The notes under the pieces were generated by a model, which had not been told where the DNA came from, did not search any database, and saw only the letters and a list, made by a program, of their open reading frames with translations. From Vibrio sp. HDW18 (GTDB taxonomy: Bacteria; Pseudomonadota; Gammaproteobacteria; Enterobacterales; Vibrionaceae): a stretch of 64,000 nucleotides of DNA. Where the stretch lies: the NCBI RefSeq assembly GCF_011306175.1, contig NZ_CP049913.1:186001-250000 (forward strand), given 5' to 3'. Made by a program: the position numbers and the translations under genes. Shown in pieces: positions 60,911 through 64,000 of this stretch (the stretch's first letter is position 1; each line of letters opens with the position of its first letter).

Positions 60911-61831
60911 ATGAGTCACCTATCTTTTTACTGGCTACCAGAAACAAAACATCAACTCATCCATAGCTTGGAAACTGAATTTACACAATTGGTCGAGCTT
61001 TCGATTAGTACTGGGAAAATCACCCTTCCCCCGATTTCAGATGTGGTACTAAAAATACAACGGCTGTGTTTGGTTGAGTCAACCTCGATCTCCGATGTAG
61101 CCGATTGTTTGATTGAAGATCCGGGCCTGTCGGCTACGGTCATTCGAATCGCCAACTCAGTGGTCTTTAATCGACGTAACATTACCTGCCATGAGATTGT
61201 GACTGCCGTTTCTCGGCTGGGCATTTTACGGGTACGTGATATTGTCACCGCGCAAGCCATCGAGCAGCTCAAGCATTTGGTCAATCTGAGTAAAGAGTGC
61301 CACTCTATCTTGGTCAAAAGTGCCATGGCATCGCGTGAACTGGGGGCGACCATGTTATTGGTGGCACAAACATTCAAATCAATTGATCCAAAAAAATATC
61401 ACTATCTTGAGTTAGAAAAGGCGCTATTGGTCGGTTTATTGGCGGATATTGGTCTATTCTGTCTAGTCAATGAGTACCATCTGTATCTGCAAAATGGTCA
61501 TTATCTCGACCCGAACATTGCACTGCAGATTTTTCAATCACAATGTTCACCGATCAGTCAGTTAGTCTTGCAACATTGGGGATTTGATAGCGACTTTTTA
61601 GAAGTGTCATGCAATAGTGAATTAATCAGCGCCCGACCTGAAGTGAGTTATCTCGATCTGGCACGTATCGCACATCATCTGCTGCTCTTTAGAAAACAAG
61701 ACGAAGCGCTGGATGAACACGAGGTTGAAATCAACGCGGAAGGCGCAGAAGTGCTTTACCAACTCAGCAATCTGAGTGAGATGGAATTTAAACATAAGTT
61801 AAGTGATGTGATCAGTGCCAGCGGTATCTGA
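60911..61831 (+). CDS. HDOD domain protein
   Basis: This 306-residue protein has a single HDOD domain (about residues 35-230), with LPPISDVVLKIQRL, ISDVADCLIEDPGLSATVIRIANS and VTAVSRLGILRVRDIV. HDOD resembles HD hydrolases without the full metal site and is used in signalling. The ATG at 60911 starts MSHLSFYWLPE. It is 17 bases before lysO, likely one operon. No output domain is fused. Confidence 0.85.
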   Translation: MSHLSFYWLPETKHQLIHSLETEFTQLVELSISTGKITLPPISDVVLKIQRLCLVESTSISDVADCLIEDPGLSATVIRIANSVVFNRRNITCHEIVTAVSRLGILRVRDIVTAQAIEQLKHLVNLSKECHSILVKSAMASRELGATMLLVAQTFKSIDPKKYHYLELEKALLVGLLADIGLFCLVNEYHLYLQNGHYLDPNIALQIFQSQCSPISQLVLQHWGFDSDFLEVSCNSELISARPEVSYLDLARIAHHLLLFRKQDEALDEHEVEINAEGAEVLYQLSNLSEMEFKHKLSDVISASGI

Positions 61832-61848
61832 AACACAGTGAGGAAATT

Positions 61849-62754
61849 ATGCTGTCAGGGATGATGTTTATTTTTACACCACTACTGGTCGGTTATCTGG
61901 TTACCCTCCATAACCCATTACACCTGCATTGGTTGAGCCGCGCGACTTCACATCTGGTATATGTGATCCTATTTTTAATGGGCTTAAGTTTGGCAGGGTT
62001 GGATAACCTGCAAGCCAATCTACAAACTATCGTTAAATATAGTGCGGTCTTTTTCGTGATACTAGGCGCATGTAATTTACTGGCGCTACCTGTGATTGAT
62101 CGCTATTTGCCACTGCGTACCGACACCAACCACACTAAACTATCGCTTTCAAGCATGATGTTAGAGTCAGCCAAACTGATTTTGGTGGTTGGCGCAGGAC
62201 TAGTAATCGGTATTTTACTTAATCAAAATCTAGCGTGGGTAGAATCAGCTAGCAGTTGGATTTTATTTCTGCTGCTGTTTTTTATTGGTATTCAACTGCG
62301 CAATAGTGGCTTGTCATTAAAACAGATCCTGCTCAATAAACATGGCATGATCATCGCTGTGGTCATCGTCGCCACCAGTTGGTTAGGTGGCGTACTCGCC
62401 GCCTGGCTGCTCGATATGCCACTCTATCAAGCACTAGCAATGGCTTCCGGTTTTGGTTGGTATTCGTTAGCTGGCATTCTGGTCGGCGACGCATTCGGCC
62501 CTGTTTTAGGTGGCGCATCGTTTATGATTGAACTATTGCGTGAATTGGTCGCTCTGGTGTTGATCCCAATGCTGATCCGCCGTACACCATGCACCGCGAT
62601 TGGCTATGCGGGTGCCACAGCGATGGATTTTACCTTACCGGTGATTCAGACCACTGGCGGGGTAAAATGTGTCCCGGTAGCGATTGTGAGTGGATTTATT
62701 CTGAGTCTGTTAGTGCCGATTTTGATCTTATTTTTTGTCTCTCTTGCCAACTAA
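61849..62754 (+). CDS. lysO: Lysine exporter LysO family protein
   Basis: This 301-residue polytopic protein has about eight hydrophobic helices and the DUF340/LysO-type segments MASGFGWYSLAGILVGDAFG and GATAMDFTLPVIQTTGG. E. coli LysO (YbjE) exports L-lysine and toxic analogues. GAGGAAATT precedes the ATG. Confidence 0.87.
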   Translation: MLSGMMFIFTPLLVGYLVTLHNPLHLHWLSRATSHLVYVILFLMGLSLAGLDNLQANLQTIVKYSAVFFVILGACNLLALPVIDRYLPLRTDTNHTKLSLSSMMLESAKLILVVGAGLVIGILLNQNLAWVESASSWILFLLLFFIGIQLRNSGLSLKQILLNKHGMIIAVVIVATSWLGGVLAAWLLDMPLYQALAMASGFGWYSLAGILVGDAFGPVLGGASFMIELLRELVALVLIPMLIRRTPCTAIGYAGATAMDFTLPVIQTTGGVKCVPVAIVSGFILSLLVPILILFFVSLAN

Positions 62755-62918
62755 AGCGTAAGATTGGATTGGATTAGATTGGTATATGGTTGACACTTTT
62801 TTGCGGTCACCCAACATCCATGCAATCAAGGCGTTCCGAATTAAGACGGGACATTGTCGCCATTTTGAATTAAATTGTCGCGCCTAATGCTCATCAACTC
62901 AAATATCCACGACGCTGT

Positions 62919-64000
62919 ATGGTATCAGAACAAAAAACTGCGCAAGTCAACTTCGATTCCCTGCTCAAGATCTTCACCGTGCCTGAAGGTCCAGATTCGA
63001 CATTAACCCAAATTGATGAAGAGCTATCGCGCAACTTAAACGATTTCTTGCGCAGACACATTGTCGCTGAAGAAAAACCGCTCAAAGAGATTGAGAAAGA
63101 TTTTTCTAACCCATGCATTCCTGAGCAGCCGCAATTTGTTTCCGATCATACCCAACATTTACTCGATCGCTTGGTATCGCACTCCGTGCACACCGCTTCA
63201 CCAAGTTTTATCGGTCATATGACCTCGGCACTGCCCTATTTCTTGATGCCGCTGTCAAAAATCATGATCGCACTCAACCAAAATCTGGTCAAAATTGAAA
63301 CGTCTAAAGCTTTTACGCCCTTAGAGCGGCAAGTGTTAGGCATGATCCATCGTTTGATTTACGGGCAAAGCGACCATTTTTATCAGCAATGGATGCACAG
63401 TGCCCAGCACTCGCTCGGTGCATTTTGTTCAGGTGGAACCATTGCCAATATTACCGCGCTTTGGGTAGCGCGTAATAATGCACTCAAAGCCAATGGCGAT
63501 TTCCCTGGGGTTGAAAAAGCCGGCCTATTTAAAGCGATGCAGCACTATGGCTATCAAGGTTTAGCCATTTTGGTTTCCGAGCGTGGCCACTATTCATTGA
63601 AGAAAGCCGCCGATGTACTTGGGATTGGTCAAGAAGGGCTGGTAGCGGTGAAAACCGATGCTAATAACCGGATCTGTCCACTCGATTTACAGCACAAACT
63701 TGCCGAACTGCGCACACGTAACATAAAAGTCTTTGCGGTGGTCGGTGTTGCTGGCAGCACGGAAACTGGCAGTATTGATCCACTGCGAGCGATTGCCCAA
63801 ATTTGCCAACAAGAGCAGATCCATTTCCATATTGATGCGGCTTGGGGTGGAGCAACGTTAATGTCCCATCGCTACCGAGCTCTGTTAGATGGGATTGAAC
63901 TGGCCGATTCGGTTACTATTGATGCGCATAAACAGCTCTATATTCCGATGGGCGCAGGCATGGTGTTATTTAAAGATCAGCATGCCATGCGTTCAATTGA
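62919..64000 (+). CDS. panP: PLP-dependent aspartate 1-decarboxylase PanP, 3' end cut by window
   Basis: An open frame of 360 codons runs to the window edge. It has the group II decarboxylase landmarks AFCSGGTIANITALW, the IDAAWGG motif with its PLP-contact aspartate near residue 308 and the PLP lysine in IDAHKQLY near residue 339. The sequence matches the Vibrio protein first annotated as glutamate decarboxylase and later shown to make beta-alanine from aspartate for coenzyme A (PanP). A true glutamate decarboxylase is the alternative. The ATG at 62919 has no strong ribosome binding site. Confidence 0.85.
   Translation, partial: MVSEQKTAQVNFDSLLKIFTVPEGPDSTLTQIDEELSRNLNDFLRRHIVAEEKPLKEIEKDFSNPCIPEQPQFVSDHTQHLLDRLVSHSVHTASPSFIGHMTSALPYFLMPLSKIMIALNQNLVKIETSKAFTPLERQVLGMIHRLIYGQSDHFYQQWMHSAQHSLGAFCSGGTIANITALWVARNNALKANGDFPGVEKAGLFKAMQHYGYQGLAILVSERGHYSLKKAADVLGIGQEGLVAVKTDANNRICPLDLQHKLAELRTRNIKVFAVVGVAGSTETGSIDPLRAIAQICQQEQIHFHIDAAWGGATLMSHRYRALLDGIELADSVTIDAHKQLYIPMGAGMVLFKDQHAMRSI

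Overview
The window is a compact, gene-dense stretch of a gammaproteobacterial core chromosome. Gene content and order point to Vibrio chromosome 1, near but probably not V. cholerae itself. The markers are relV close to pheST-ihfA, tfoX, varA/uvrC/pgsA with a tRNA cluster, an ERIC-type repeat, sulA-purC, trxB-cydDC and panP. This assignment is inference from recognised families; no search was run. I see no prophage, transposase, integron or CRISPR array.

Layout. 1-2.2 kb: end of an operon with an inactive-transglutaminase/7-TM protein and an ATP-grasp glutamate-ligase-like protein. 2.2-8.3 kb (minus): cobalamin import (btuC, btuD) and cobinamide salvage (cobT-cobS-cobU-cobC), with an AstE-like protein between them. 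8.7-16.4 kb (plus): tcyP, sbcB, lrgA-lrgB, cdd (CRP site and a perfect palindrome), purT (PurR box) and relV. 16.5-20.6 kb (minus): pheS-pheT and ihfA. 20.9-26.1 kb: an acetyltransferase, a peroxiredoxin, and a two-component system flanked by two predicted exported proteins (YgiW-like and a DUF5666 lipoprotein). 26.2-30 kb (minus): varA-uvrC-pgsA, then tRNA-Cys, Gly, Leu, Gly. 30.3-37.3 kb: ERIC element, polB, a nucleotidyltransferase-fold protein, efpL with a DNA-mimic gene, DUF3187, DUF3581 and a membrane methyltransferase. 37.3-43.5 kb: ydiJ, a CheX-like DUF3334 gene, DUF2786, a SEL1/J-domain membrane protein and a 60-residue Cys-rich protein. 43.7-49.1 kb: sulA (LexA box), purC (PurR box), maeA and sanA. 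49.3-56.4 kb: trxB, cydD, a frameshifted cydC, serC and a YdgA-like gene. 56.6-64 kb: a histidine kinase with a degenerate receiver plus its response regulator, a small outer-membrane protein, tfoX, an HDOD gene, lysO and the start of panP.

How the genes work together. Several small regulons can be read from operators: PurR at purT and purC, LexA at sulA, CRP at cdd and possibly tfoX. Stress and lifestyle regulators are concentrated here (RelV, VarA, TfoX, IHF-alpha, two further two-component systems). The observations most worth a second look are: cydC broken at a run of seven G inside its ABC signature motif; a complete CheC/CheX/FliY phosphatase signature in the DUF3334 protein; the loss of zinc-ligand residues in the AstE-like protein; and a kinase whose receiver domain has lost its phospho-acceptor.
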